The position numbers and the translations under genes were made by a program. The notes beneath the pieces were generated by a model that was not told the DNA's origin, did not search any database, and worked only from the letters and a program-made list of their open reading frames with translations. From the NCBI GenBank assembly GCA_946999025.1, contig CAMQBP010000109.1:1-6588 (forward strand): DNA of 6,588 nt. The letters run 5' to 3'. This DNA is from an uncultured Prevotella sp. GTDB lineage: Bacteria; Bacteroidota; Bacteroidia; Bacteroidales; Bacteroidaceae. This document shows, piece after piece, positions 1 through 6,588 of this stretch (positions are counted from its first letter, which is position 1; each line of letters starts with the position of its first letter).

Positions 1-988
1 ATATCTTGCGACCGTTCGTGACCACAACACCCTTGTAGTTCTTGCTCACCTGCCGGCCACTGAGGTCGTATATTTTGCCATCACCCACCTTGCCGGCAGC
101 CGTCACATGGTCAATGCCGGTTGTCTTGGCTGTGAAGTAACCCGTGGTGGGGTTCGCCATCTCGATACCGGTTTTGCTGGAATCATACGCCGCGCCCTCT
201 CCTTTCAGCTTGGGGCAGAAAGTAAACATTTGGCCATGGTTTTCTACCTTGCCGCCCACGCTCCAATCATCGTTGCAGTAGATGGTGGTCAGGGAACTGC
301 AGTTATAAAACATGGCGCCCATAACGGTAACGTTTGCTGTATTGAAGTTAGTCAAGTCGAGCGATGGCAGGGAACTGCAGCCCATGAACATGTAGCTCAT
401 CTCGGTAACGTTTGCAGTATTGAAGTTGGTCAAGTCGAGCGATACCAGGGAACTGCAGTCCGCGAACATGCCGTTCATCCCGGTAACCTTTTCTGTATTG
501 AAGCTGCTCAAGTCGAGCGATGTCAGAGAACTACAATCACTGAACATGCCGCCCATCTCGGTAACATTCGCTGTGTTAAAACTGGTCAAGTCGAGTGATG
601 CCAGGGAGTAGCAGTCCGCGAACATGAACCTCATGTTAATGACGTTTTCGGTATTGAGGTTTCGTGTGTCCTTGATGTCCTGCATTCTCATGCAGTATTT
701 GAACCAACGGCTTGTGAAGGTGGGGCGGTAGTCGGCAAAGGACACATCGAACACAGCGTGCTTGATCTTTTCCTGAGGTTTAGTGAAGTCTCCTGCCCAG
801 CCAGGAGTCGCATCTGTTGTTGGCACGTCGTACTTGGTCCCCGGACGTGTGCTGCGCAGGTTGTCGTAGTAGAACGTGAGCGTGGAGTCGGCCTCGGTTA
901 ATACGGCGTAGGCCTCTTGTGCTGCCATGGGCAGGCTACCCGCGGTCGCCACAAGGGCGACAAGGAGTGAAAGTAAATGCTTTTTCAT
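1..988 (-). CDS. BspA-type leucine-rich-repeat secreted/surface protein (C-terminal end cut by window edge)
   Basis: An open minus-strand frame of 329 codons starts at the ATG at 988-986 and runs off the left edge without a stop. The N-terminus (MKKHLLSLLV, then a hydrophobic stretch ending PMAAQE) is a Sec signal peptide with likely cleavage near residue 23. Residues 25-95 are an unassigned leader domain. From about residue 96 come 26-residue repeats of the form MFxxCSSLxSLDLxxFNTxxVTxM, starting at residues 122, 148, 174 and 200, with degenerate units at 96 and 226. This is the BspA/DUF285 pattern known from Bacteroidetes surface proteins, some of which act in adhesion. The end reads KIYDLSGRQVSKNYKG then VVVTNGRKI, like the short C-terminal domain of many Prevotella/Bacteroides secreted proteins and resembling type IX sorting tails, so probably only a few residues are missing. 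Codons look more G+C-rich than in the rightward genes. It is transcribed divergently from the susC-like gene. The family call is firm; the ligand and any adhesin role are inference. Confidence 0.88.
   Translation of the reverse strand, partial: MKKHLLSLLVALVATAGSLPMAAQEAYAVLTEADSTLTFYYDNLRSTRPGTKYDVPTTDATPGWAGDFTKPQEKIKHAVFDVSFADYRPTFTSRWFKYCMRMQDIKDTRNLNTENVINMRFMFADCYSLASLDLTSFNTANVTEMGGMFSDCSSLTSLDLSSFNTEKVTGMNGMFADCSSLVSLDLTNFNTANVTEMSYMFMGCSSLPSLDLTNFNTANVTVMGAMFYNCSSLTTIYCNDDWSVGGKVENHGQMFTFCPKLKGEGAAYDSSKTGIEMANPTTGYFTAKTTGIDHVTAAGKVGDGKIYDLSGRQVSKNYKGVVVTNGRKI
314..625 (-). repeat. Four 78-base tandem repeats encoding BspA-type LRR units
   Basis: Four in-frame units start at minus-strand ATG codons at 625, 547, 469 and 391, exactly 78 bases apart. 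A core reading tcaagtcgag on the plus strand recurs at 352, 430, 508 and 586. A degenerate unit lies on each side (626-703 and from 313 leftwards). Each unit encodes 26 residues with conserved Met-Phe, Cys, Leu-Asp-Leu, Phe-Asn-Thr and Val-Thr-x-Met positions. Because the period is a multiple of three, gain or loss of a unit would keep the reading frame. Confidence 0.9.
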
Positions 989-1070
989 ATCCGTTGGTTG
1001 TTAAGTGAATAATCCTGTCTGAAACGAACGGTATCGGCAATTGCGTGCCACTTACAAGGTTTAATTTTTC

Positions 1071-1101
1071 CAAAGATAGGCAAAATATTTTATAATGCCA
1101 G
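1071..1101 (-). promoter_or_regulatory. Candidate Bacteroidetes-type promoter of the LRR gene
   Basis: On the minus strand, TATCTTTG (1078-1071) matches the Bacteroidetes -7 consensus TAnnTTTG exactly. CTGG (1101-1098), 19 bases upstream, is only a weak match to the -33 TTTG. The predicted start near 1066 would give a leader of about 75-80 bases. No clear Shine-Dalgarno sequence precedes the ATG, which is normal in this phylum. Confidence 0.45.
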
Positions 1102-1217
1102 CATGCCACGCAGTTTTTTTTCATTTGATTCATCATCATGCAATTTTCCTGTCCCTGAAACGTTGCCTTGGGCTAAAAGCTTTTGGGTCTGCAGCCCGTA
1201 TCGTTCCCCAATCTTTT

Positions 1218-1230
1218 CCACAAAATGTGG
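1218..1230. promoter_or_regulatory. Perfect inverted repeat upstream of the susC-side promoter
   Basis: CCACA-AAA-TGTGG is a perfect 5-base-arm inverted repeat with a 3-base centre. It ends about 15 bases before the putative -33 element, at roughly -66 to -54 from the predicted start, a usual place for an activator site. The match could be chance, since the arms are short and no regulator is encoded nearby. Confidence 0.25.
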
Positions 1231-1244
1231 TATGATAGATTAAC

Positions 1245-1277
1245 CTTGAGTTCGGGATTATTTTTTATTTATTTTTG
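1245..1277 (+). promoter_or_regulatory. Candidate Bacteroidetes-type promoter of the susC-susD operon
   Basis: TATTTTTG at 1270-1277 fits the -7 consensus TAnnTTTG exactly, and CTTG at 1245-1248 is a near match to the -33 TTTG with a 21-base gap. Transcription would start near 1283, giving a leader of about 55 bases before the ATG at 1339. The leader is A/T-rich with AACTAAAAATCTT just before the start codon and no GGAG-type site. Long T runs make chance matches more likely, so this is a prediction. Confidence 0.5.
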
Positions 1278-1338
1278 CTTGTTTTAAAACTTTTTTCCCT
1301 AACTTAGCACCCAGAATCATTAACCAACTAAAAATCTT

Positions 1339-4300
1339 ATGAAAAAAGGAAAGCAAAAACTACTTTATGCAGCACCTCTGTTAGTAGGTCTGCTCCTAAC
1401 GAGCGAGAATGCTTTAGCCATCCCTGCAGAATCGCTTGCAGCAAAGCATTCCACCATGCAGCAAACCAACCAGGTGAGTGGTATTGTGACAGATAAAAAC
1501 GGTGAGCCGCTGATAGGAGTAAGCGTATTAGAGAAAGGTAATGAACGCAATGGCGTGATTTCCAATGCTGAAGGAAGATTCACGCTCAACGCGCCGGCTA
1601 ATGCTGTGCTGCTTGTATCTTACATCGGCTACAAGCCTGTAGAGGTTCCTGTAAACGGACAGATTAGCCTGAAGATAACATTGCAGGAGAATTCAGAAGC
1701 CCTGGATGAGATTGTCGTAATCGGATATGGTACTGTCCGCAAGGCCGACCTGACAGGCTCTGTGTCTGTGATGAGCAGCAAGGCCTTCAGAGACCAGCCA
1801 ATCACACAGGTATCTGACGCTTTGCAAGGCCGCATGTCGGGTGTAAACGTCATTAGCGACGGAATACCAGGCGGTGCAGTAAAGATACGTGTACGAGGAA
1901 CAAACTCAATAAACAAGAGCAATGAGCCTCTCTATGTAGTAGACGGAATGGTAAGAGAATCAGGGCTTGAAGGTATCAACCCCGAAGACATAAAGAGCAT
2001 GCAGGTGCTCAAAGATGCATCGTCAACGGCAATCTACGGATCACGCGGAGCAAATGGTGTCGTCATCATTACGACAAAAGGCGGCGTGAAAGGCCAGAGC
2101 AGCATTACATTTGACGCTGCTGTAGGCGTGTCCAACGCCACACGTCTGCCGAAAATGATGGACACAAAGAGCTATGCCCAGGCACTCATTGACTATGCCG
2201 GAATCAACGAAAACGATATGAAGCCATACTTAGACGGAACAAAACCAGGCATCGACTGGGTTGACACCATGTTCCGCACTGCCCTCACACAGAACTATAA
2301 ACTTGTGTTCTCAAAAGGTGCCGAAGGCTTGCAAAGCTATATCTCAGCCAACTACATGAAGAATGAAGGGCTATTGGACAAATCAAGCTACGAACGCTAT
2401 GCGGCAAAGATAAACCTGAAAGCCTCGATGACAAAATGGCTGGACGTCACATTTGATGTCAATGCCTCAAGAGGCGTCAGGAAAGGTATCGGAGAATTGG
2501 TAATGGCAGGATACAACCCGCTTTGGATAGCTTTCAACTCTTCACCGACCATGGAGATGAAAGACAAAAACGGCAACTATAACCACGACCCATACTGTAC
2601 GATACAGAACAACGCCTACAGCGTGATTGCCGGAGGACTCAGCGACCGATACAACGATGTGCTGAACGGACGTATTGACTTAAAGTTCAATCTTCTCAAA
2701 GGGCTCACATTCACAACAAGCAACGGCATTGACTACTACAACAATACAGGGTACAACTTCTCGCCGAAAGCCATGGACACCGACCATAAGAAAAACAGTA
2801 TGAGCAACGGAAACATTCAGCGCATATTACTTCAGTCGGTGAACAACCTCACATACATGAACTCATGGAACGACAAACACTTCCTCACGGCAACAGCTGT
2901 ATGGGAAGCAACCAAGAGCGGAGTAAGAAGCATGAGCATCAACGGCTCAGACATAAATGTGGAGTCAGTGGGATACTGGAACATAAAGAATGCATCTACA
3001 CGCGATGCCGACAACAATATCACAGAGTGGTCACTACTCTCCGGAGTAGGCCGCGTGATGTACAACTTCGACAACCGGTACATGATAACTGGAACATTAC
3101 GCGCCGATGGCTCGAGCCGATTCTCTAAAAACAAATGGGGCTACTTCCCCTCTGCAGCATTGGCATGGACAATATCCAATGAGAAATTTATGGAGAGCCT
3201 GCGCAGCGTTGTCAGCAACCTCAAACTCCGCACAAGCTATGGTGTGATTGGAAACCAGGACATATCGCCATACTCTACATTGGGACTGCTGGGCACAACA
3301 ATGACATACTTTGGCTCGAAAATAGGTACAACCGGATATTGGACAAACAGTCTCGCAACTCCGGATATCAAATGGGAAAAGACCAACCAGTTCGACATAG
3401 GATTCGACCTTAGCCTGTGGGACGGACGCATAGATATGAGCTTCGACTACTTCAACAAACAAACTTCCGATGCACTGCTTACAACTTCACTCGCAGACTA
3501 TCAGGGAGGCAATACATACCTGATTAATGCAGGCAAGGTGGAGAACCGCGGTTTCGACATCTCACTTACAGCCAACATCATAAGCAATAAAGACTGGGGT
3601 TGGAGCACGACACTTAATGGAACATACCTTAAGAACAAAGTCAAGAAGCTGACGGCACAACAGCCTATCATCTACGGCGGCTCATTCCAGTCTATTATTG
3701 AAAACAGCTCTATCATCAAAGAGGGTGAAGCCATTGGTACATTATTCGGCTACCGCTGGGCTGGCATTGACACAGATGGTTACGACACCTATTATACAGC
3801 ATCAGGAGCAATCACACGAAAGCCTGCACTTGACGACCGTGTTGTATTGGGAAAATCCACACCAGACTTCACATTGGGCTGGAACAACTCCGTACACTAC
3901 AAGAACTGGAGCCTGAATGCCTTCTTCAATGCAGCGCTCGGCGTTCAGCGGCTCAACGCTCTGCGTTTCTCCATGAACTCGATGATTGGAAACTCGAGAA
4001 TGTTCACCGACGCCGACTTCCTGTCCGAGGTTGGAAAAACAATGCCTAAGCCGACAGTCAACGACAATCAATACATCGGCAACTCATCCAAATGGGTGGA
4101 AAACGCAGACTACCTACGCTGCGAGAACGTTACACTTGCCTACGACCTTAAGAAGTCCCAGACAGGCCTCGCAGACATGAGACTCAGTTTCAGCGTTCAG
4201 AACCTATTCACCATTACAGGTTATAAAGGCTCTAATCCTGCAGGCTATTCATTCCCTGCCAGCGAAACTGGAGAAGATGACCGCACTGCAGGTATAGACA

Positions 4301-4356
4301 CAGGTACATACCCAACCCCGAGAACTTTCACTTTTGGTATACGTATGAATTTCTAA
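1339..4356 (+). CDS. SusC/RagA family TonB-dependent outer-membrane transporter
   Basis: This 1005-residue protein is a typical full-length SusC. With its SusD partner it forms the barrel-and-lid complex that pulls oligomeric nutrients across the outer membrane using TonB energy. Residues 1-27 are a signal peptide (MKKGKQKLLY, hydrophobic core, cleavage after ENALA). Residues 46-117 form the CarboxypepD_reg-like extension typical of SusC (VSGIVTDKNGEPLIGVSV, then LLVSYIGYKPVEV). The TonB-box region is ALDEIVVIGYGT at 121-132. The plug follows to about 250, with SDALQGRMSGVNV, RVRGTNSI, PLYVVDG and VLKDASSTAIYGSRGANGVV. The rest is the beta-barrel, closing with YPTPRTFTFGIRMNF and the terminal aromatic expected for BAM insertion. 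There is no STN domain, so nothing suggests direct FecI/FecR-type signalling. The susD-like gene begins 17 bases after the stop. The substrate is not readable from sequence; a glycan is the usual case, but some pairs take peptides or other ligands. Confidence 0.97.
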   Translation: MKKGKQKLLYAAPLLVGLLLTSENALAIPAESLAAKHSTMQQTNQVSGIVTDKNGEPLIGVSVLEKGNERNGVISNAEGRFTLNAPANAVLLVSYIGYKPVEVPVNGQISLKITLQENSEALDEIVVIGYGTVRKADLTGSVSVMSSKAFRDQPITQVSDALQGRMSGVNVISDGIPGGAVKIRVRGTNSINKSNEPLYVVDGMVRESGLEGINPEDIKSMQVLKDASSTAIYGSRGANGVVIITTKGGVKGQSSITFDAAVGVSNATRLPKMMDTKSYAQALIDYAGINENDMKPYLDGTKPGIDWVDTMFRTALTQNYKLVFSKGAEGLQSYISANYMKNEGLLDKSSYERYAAKINLKASMTKWLDVTFDVNASRGVRKGIGELVMAGYNPLWIAFNSSPTMEMKDKNGNYNHDPYCTIQNNAYSVIAGGLSDRYNDVLNGRIDLKFNLLKGLTFTTSNGIDYYNNTGYNFSPKAMDTDHKKNSMSNGNIQRILLQSVNNLTYMNSWNDKHFLTATAVWEATKSGVRSMSINGSDINVESVGYWNIKNASTRDADNNITEWSLLSGVGRVMYNFDNRYMITGTLRADGSSRFSKNKWGYFPSAALAWTISNEKFMESLRSVVSNLKLRTSYGVIGNQDISPYSTLGLLGTTMTYFGSKIGTTGYWTNSLATPDIKWEKTNQFDIGFDLSLWDGRIDMSFDYFNKQTSDALLTTSLADYQGGNTYLINAGKVENRGFDISLTANIISNKDWGWSTTLNGTYLKNKVKKLTAQQPIIYGGSFQSIIENSSIIKEGEAIGTLFGYRWAGIDTDGYDTYYTASGAITRKPALDDRVVLGKSTPDFTLGWNNSVHYKNWSLNAFFNAALGVQRLNALRFSMNSMIGNSRMFTDADFLSEVGKTMPKPTVNDNQYIGNSSKWVENADYLRCENVTLAYDLKKSQTGLADMRLSFSVQNLFTITGYKGSNPAGYSFPASETGEDDRTAGIDTGTYPTPRTFTFGIRMNF

Positions 4357-4373
4357 AAACAGACTGAAAATTT

Positions 4374-6095
4374 ATGAAAAACAAGATATTGACAATAGGA
4401 TTTGTCGCATCACTGCTGGCACTTTCATCTTGCAGTGACTTCCTGACAGAGGATGCTAAAGGCAAACTTACTCCCGAATCTTTCCCGCAAAACAAGAGTG
4501 AGCTGGACATGAGCGTCTACGCCTTATATGCACAAGTACAAGGTTTCCAATGCAATTCCAACCCGATGATCATGCAATGTCAGGGTGATGACGTTACCTC
4601 TACCACCGGTTCCAACAAAGCAGCATACCTTTCGGCTGACGCTTTTGAGACACCAACCGACTCAAAAGGATTAAAAGATGGCTGGAGCTGGCTTTATAAG
4701 ATTGTCATGGCATCAAACCAGATTATAGACAAGGCGGACAAACCACAAGTATCTGAGGAAGAGAAAAAGATTGCCTTAGGTCAAGCATATTACTGGAGAG
4801 CATTTGCATACTTCAGTTTGGTGCGCCTATTTGGACCGCTGCCAATGAATTTGAACAATATTCCAGACAACAACACTACGCCACTAACGCCAGTAGAGGA
4901 TGTATACAAGCAGATAATCAGCGACTTAACAAATGCTGAAAATTGCAATTTGCCAAGTCAATATACAGCAGAGCCACAAGCCATTGACAAACAAAACGTA
5001 TATGTCTCTGAGCAGGCAGTAAAAGCTACAACAGCAGCAGTATACATGGCTATGGCGGGTTATCCGCTTAACAAGACTGAATATTATGCCAAAGCAGCAG
5101 CCAAGGCCAAAGAAGTAATTGATGGAGTTAAGGCAGGCAAATATAAACATGAGCTTTTAAGCGATTGGAACCATGTGTATTCATACGGTCACAACCATCA
5201 CGCTGAAACACTTCTTGGAATAGATTACAACGATACACCTGGTGGCTGGAGCAGCTATGACTCACAATTATCTTCCTGTCAGCAACTTGGCTCTCTACAA
5301 GGTTGGGGAGACTTCCTCCCAGAGAGACGTTACTGGGCAGAATACCCAGCAGGTCCCCGCAAGGATGCTATCTTCGCCAAGCAGCTGTTATTGAACGATG
5401 GCAAGACATTGGTTGACTGGTGGGCAACAAAGGACGGCAACCCATATAAAGTTACTACAGGGGCTGACGGTAAGGTTGTTTCCAACTCCGTGATAGCAGA
5501 ATATCGTCCTATGTTTGTGGAGTTCACCATCAACGAAGGACCAGCAAAAGCTCCCTATGACTACACCAAACCTTTCTGGGGAGGTATGTGTATAAACAAG
5601 CGTCACCAGCTCATACGCTATTCAGAAGTCCTATTATGGTATGCTGAATCCGCAGCAAGGTCTGGAGGTGATTTGACTGCAGCAAAAGAAGCACTTAAGC
5701 AAGTGCGCCAGCGAGCATACTCCGACGGGATGAAAATCTCAGAAATTGACGGTATGAATGCCGAACAATTGGCAGAAGCAGCCTATACAGAGCATGGATA
5801 TGAGGTGGCAGGATATGTTCTGGCTATGGTTACTCGCCGTGCAGACCAATTCAGGATGAACAGACTCAAAGCGCACTACGATTATCGTCACGGTGAACAG
5901 AAAGTGATACTCGTGCCTAAAGGAACTTTAACACACAGTCAGGACAAAGAAGGCAATCCGTTCACATATAATCTAAAAGAGGATTTAATGCTGAAGGAAA
6001 ACATGCCGGTAACTGTAGAATGGAGAAATCAATCATCTATTTATCACGACTATCCACCTACAGAGGTAGAGAAAAATGGAAATCTGAAACGATAA
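4374..6095 (+). CDS. SusD/RagB family nutrient-binding outer-membrane lipoprotein
   Basis: The 573-residue protein is a full-length SusD-type surface lipoprotein, the binding lid over the SusC barrel encoded just upstream. The start MKNKILTIGF leads a lipoprotein signal with lipobox LSSC and the lipidated cysteine at residue 20, followed by SDFLTED, typical of SusD. Family hallmarks are the N-terminal helical stretch ALGQAYYWRAFAYFSLVRLFGPLP (134-157, shown here split as ALGQAYYWRAFAY and FSLVRLFGPLP), the RYSEVLLWYAESAAR helix at 415-429, and VRQRAY at 444-449. The region YTEHGYEVAG, followed by TRRADQFRMN (471-496), stands where most SusDs carry ERxxELxxEGxRxxDLxRW; it is a recognisable but diverged version. 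The end, YHDYPPTEVEKNGNLKR, looks natural, so the IS remnant 53 bases downstream did not truncate it. The gene sits 17 bases after susC with no promoter in the gap, so the pair should be one transcript. Confidence 0.96.
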   Translation: MKNKILTIGFVASLLALSSCSDFLTEDAKGKLTPESFPQNKSELDMSVYALYAQVQGFQCNSNPMIMQCQGDDVTSTTGSNKAAYLSADAFETPTDSKGLKDGWSWLYKIVMASNQIIDKADKPQVSEEEKKIALGQAYYWRAFAYFSLVRLFGPLPMNLNNIPDNNTTPLTPVEDVYKQIISDLTNAENCNLPSQYTAEPQAIDKQNVYVSEQAVKATTAAVYMAMAGYPLNKTEYYAKAAAKAKEVIDGVKAGKYKHELLSDWNHVYSYGHNHHAETLLGIDYNDTPGGWSSYDSQLSSCQQLGSLQGWGDFLPERRYWAEYPAGPRKDAIFAKQLLLNDGKTLVDWWATKDGNPYKVTTGADGKVVSNSVIAEYRPMFVEFTINEGPAKAPYDYTKPFWGGMCINKRHQLIRYSEVLLWYAESAARSGGDLTAAKEALKQVRQRAYSDGMKISEIDGMNAEQLAEAAYTEHGYEVAGYVLAMVTRRADQFRMNRLKAHYDYRHGEQKVILVPKGTLTHSQDKEGNPFTYNLKEDLMLKENMPVTVEWRNQSSIYHDYPPTEVEKNGNLKR

Positions 6096-6147
6096 TACAT
6101 ACACCATAAAGTGTCTATAACACAAATAAAAAGCGATAAAAGCAGGC

Positions 6148-6209
6148 GTAATGGACATTTGGTAGGCTGAAAAAGCTCCAGATGTTTGTAATGGACAAAT
6201 GGTAGGCTG
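6148..6209 (+). repeat. 22-base direct repeat, two copies 40 bases apart
   Basis: Copies lie at 6148-6169 and 6188-6209. Both begin GTAATGGACA and end TGGTAGGCTG, with 20 of 22 positions identical; the differences are TT versus AA in the middle. The second copy supplies the left arm of the hairpin at 6202-6225. A doubled sequence beside a transposase 3' end suggests terminal or subterminal transposase-binding sites, but this is inferred from position only. Confidence 0.75.
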
Positions 6210-6225
6210 GTAATTTCCAGCCTAC
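6202..6225 (+). terminator. Hairpin with T-rich tail, likely terminator of the susC-susD transcript
   Basis: GTAGGCTGG and CCAGCCTAC form a perfect 9-base-pair stem around the 6-base loop TAATTT, followed by TTTGTTATATT on the plus strand. This is the best intrinsic terminator candidate after susD, about 107 bases past its stop. In the other direction no T run follows, so it should act mainly on rightward transcripts. It overlaps the stop codon of the minus-strand transposase remnant, so it probably came in with the IS. Confidence 0.5.
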
Positions 6226-6377
6226 TTTGTTATATTCAGAAATCCATCAATAAACTTCTTTTTGTTGGTATCGCTTAATCCGTTATGGTTCAGTAAAGCT
6301 CTTTTAAGTTGTGAGTTGTAGCCTTCCAACATCTTGGTTGTATTCGGTATGTTTACCTCCGTATGTTCATCGTCAAT
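6222..6377 (-). pseudogene. C-terminal fragment of a transposase (probably IS256-like/MULE type)
   Basis: The minus strand is open for 51 codons, from after an in-frame TAA at 6380-6378 to the TAG at 6224-6222, with no start codon at its beginning. It encodes IPNTTKMLEGYNSQLKR, then NHNGLSDTNKKKFIDGF and ends NITK. The pattern N-T-T-x-x-L-E-G followed by LK and NH-x-GLS is how C-termini of IS256-related transposases end; the Glu of LEG would correspond to the last acidic catalytic residue. The two upstream aspartates and the N-terminal DNA-binding part are absent, so it cannot be active. The transposase origin is fairly secure; the exact family is a judgement from memory of the motif. Confidence 0.65.
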
Positions 6378-6588
6378 TTATTAGGCGCTATTGCAGCCTA
6401 TTGCCTGTTCCCCAAGAAGTCGTGTTTCAATGTACAAAGGACTATTGACACACAGCTTGCTCTGTTCTAAATTCGTCGAACTCACGTTAGATTAGAAGAC
6501 GAACAAGAAAGAATGGTATAGTTGGGCAGCCAGCACATAGACCACCAGCCAGGGAGAGAGCCAGCTTATCCCGACTGACAAAGCATTA

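Larger units (their letters stand above)
989..1338. other. Divergent intergenic control region
   Basis: This 350-base A/T-rich gap separates the starts of the leftward LRR gene and the rightward susC-like gene. It holds a candidate promoter for each direction and a 13-base inverted repeat, listed separately. It also has a 10-base palindrome AAAAGCTTTT at 1175-1184, flanked by GGGCT (1170-1174) and AGCCC (1193-1197), which could pair in RNA. I see no tRNA, riboswitch or convincing small protein. A 67-codon minus-strand frame at 936-1139 overlaps the LRR signal-peptide region and looks like chance. Confidence 0.7.
6148..6377 (-). mobile_element. Remnant of an insertion sequence (3' end only)
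   Basis: The element is inferred from the C-terminal piece of a transposase reading leftwards, followed by non-coding DNA with a repeated sequence that may be its terminal repeat. The outer copy of that repeat, at 6148-6169, would mark the element's end, only about 52 bases beyond the susD stop. The 5' part, including most of the transposase and the other terminus, is missing: similarity ends at an in-frame stop just before 6377. The boundaries are estimates, and no target-site duplication can be tested with one end absent. Confidence 0.5.
6096..6588. other. Region after susD with IS debris and no intact gene
   Basis: Nearly 500 bases follow susD without a credible complete gene. From left to right there are about 50 A-rich bases, two direct-repeat copies, a strong hairpin, and the 3' end of a minus-strand transposase stopping at homology near 6377. 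After that come about 210 bases I cannot assign. In the last stretch a minus-strand frame (6587-6492) encodes 31 very hydrophobic residues, including GISWLSPWLVVYVLAAQLY, before a stop. This could be the tail of a membrane protein entering from the right, or chance. The expected downstream genes of a Sus-type locus are not present in the window. Confidence 0.6.

Noticed and set aside
107..598. Plus-strand frame of 163 codons with repetitive product, and a second overlapping one at 420-611
   Set aside because: Both lie antisense to the LRR gene; their repeats mirror its 78-base units. There is no signal peptide or known domain, and the minus-strand reading is far better supported.
936..1139. 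Minus-strand frame of 67 codons across the LRR start and intergenic region
   Set aside because: It overlaps the signal-peptide codons of the LRR gene in another frame and spans its predicted promoter. The product has no recognisable features.
2832..3462. Several 60-120 codon frames within the susC-like gene, on both strands (also near 1365-1922 and 3698-4180)
   Set aside because: All lie inside the clearly coding susC frame, with no start context or family resemblance; they are shadows of its codon bias.
6111..6123. GTGT-CTATA-ACAC hairpin just after susD
   Set aside because: The stem is only four base pairs and A/T-rich flanks follow without a clean T run, so it is too weak to call a terminator.
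6363..6470. Plus-strand small frame of 35 codons starting MFIVNLLGAIAAYCLF
   Set aside because: It has a hydrophobic start like a tiny membrane protein, but there is no ribosome-binding site or promoter, and it overlaps the transposase remnant. Likely chance.
6096..6588. CRISPR array, tRNA or other structured RNA in the non-coding right end
   Set aside because: There are only two repeat copies with an 18-base gap, unlike CRISPR spacing, and no cloverleaf or riboswitch-like pattern was seen.

Overview
The window looks like Bacteroidetes DNA, most likely of the Bacteroides/Prevotella group. It holds an adjacent SusC/RagA-type outer-membrane transporter and SusD/RagB-type lipoprotein, a BspA-type leucine-rich-repeat surface protein, and promoter-like sites matching the Bacteroidetes consensus (TTTG, about 20 bases, TAnnTTTG) rather than the E. 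coli -35/-10. Ribosome-binding sites are A/T-rich, without clear Shine-Dalgarno motifs, as is usual in this phylum.

Layout. (1) Bases 1-988, minus strand: a secreted protein with about five 26-residue BspA/DUF285-type repeats. It is complete at its N-terminus and appears to lack only its last few residues at the left edge. (2) Bases 989-1338: a divergent intergenic region with a candidate promoter for each direction and a short perfect inverted repeat upstream of the rightward promoter. (3) Bases 1339-4356 and 4374-6095, plus strand: a full-length susC-like and susD-like pair, 17 bases apart and surely co-transcribed. (4) Bases 6096-6588: no intact gene. It holds what looks like the end of a decayed insertion sequence: a 22-base direct repeat, a strong hairpin, and the last 51 codons of a minus-strand transposase. 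Beyond it is unassigned sequence that may include the hydrophobic tail of another minus-strand gene.

How the genes work together. The SusC-like protein would be the TonB-dependent barrel and the SusD-like lipoprotein its surface lid and ligand-binding partner, together importing an oligomeric nutrient, usually a glycan. No hydrolase, sensor, sigma/anti-sigma pair or SusE/F-like protein lies in the window, so the substrate cannot be read from context. The IS remnant begins about 50 bases after susD, so any former downstream polysaccharide-utilisation genes may have been separated or lost. The LRR protein is transcribed away from the pair and need not share its function.

I found no convincing new system. 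The most useful observations are the partial LRR gene, which is easily missed, the divergent control region, and the IS remnant with doubled end repeats behind susD.
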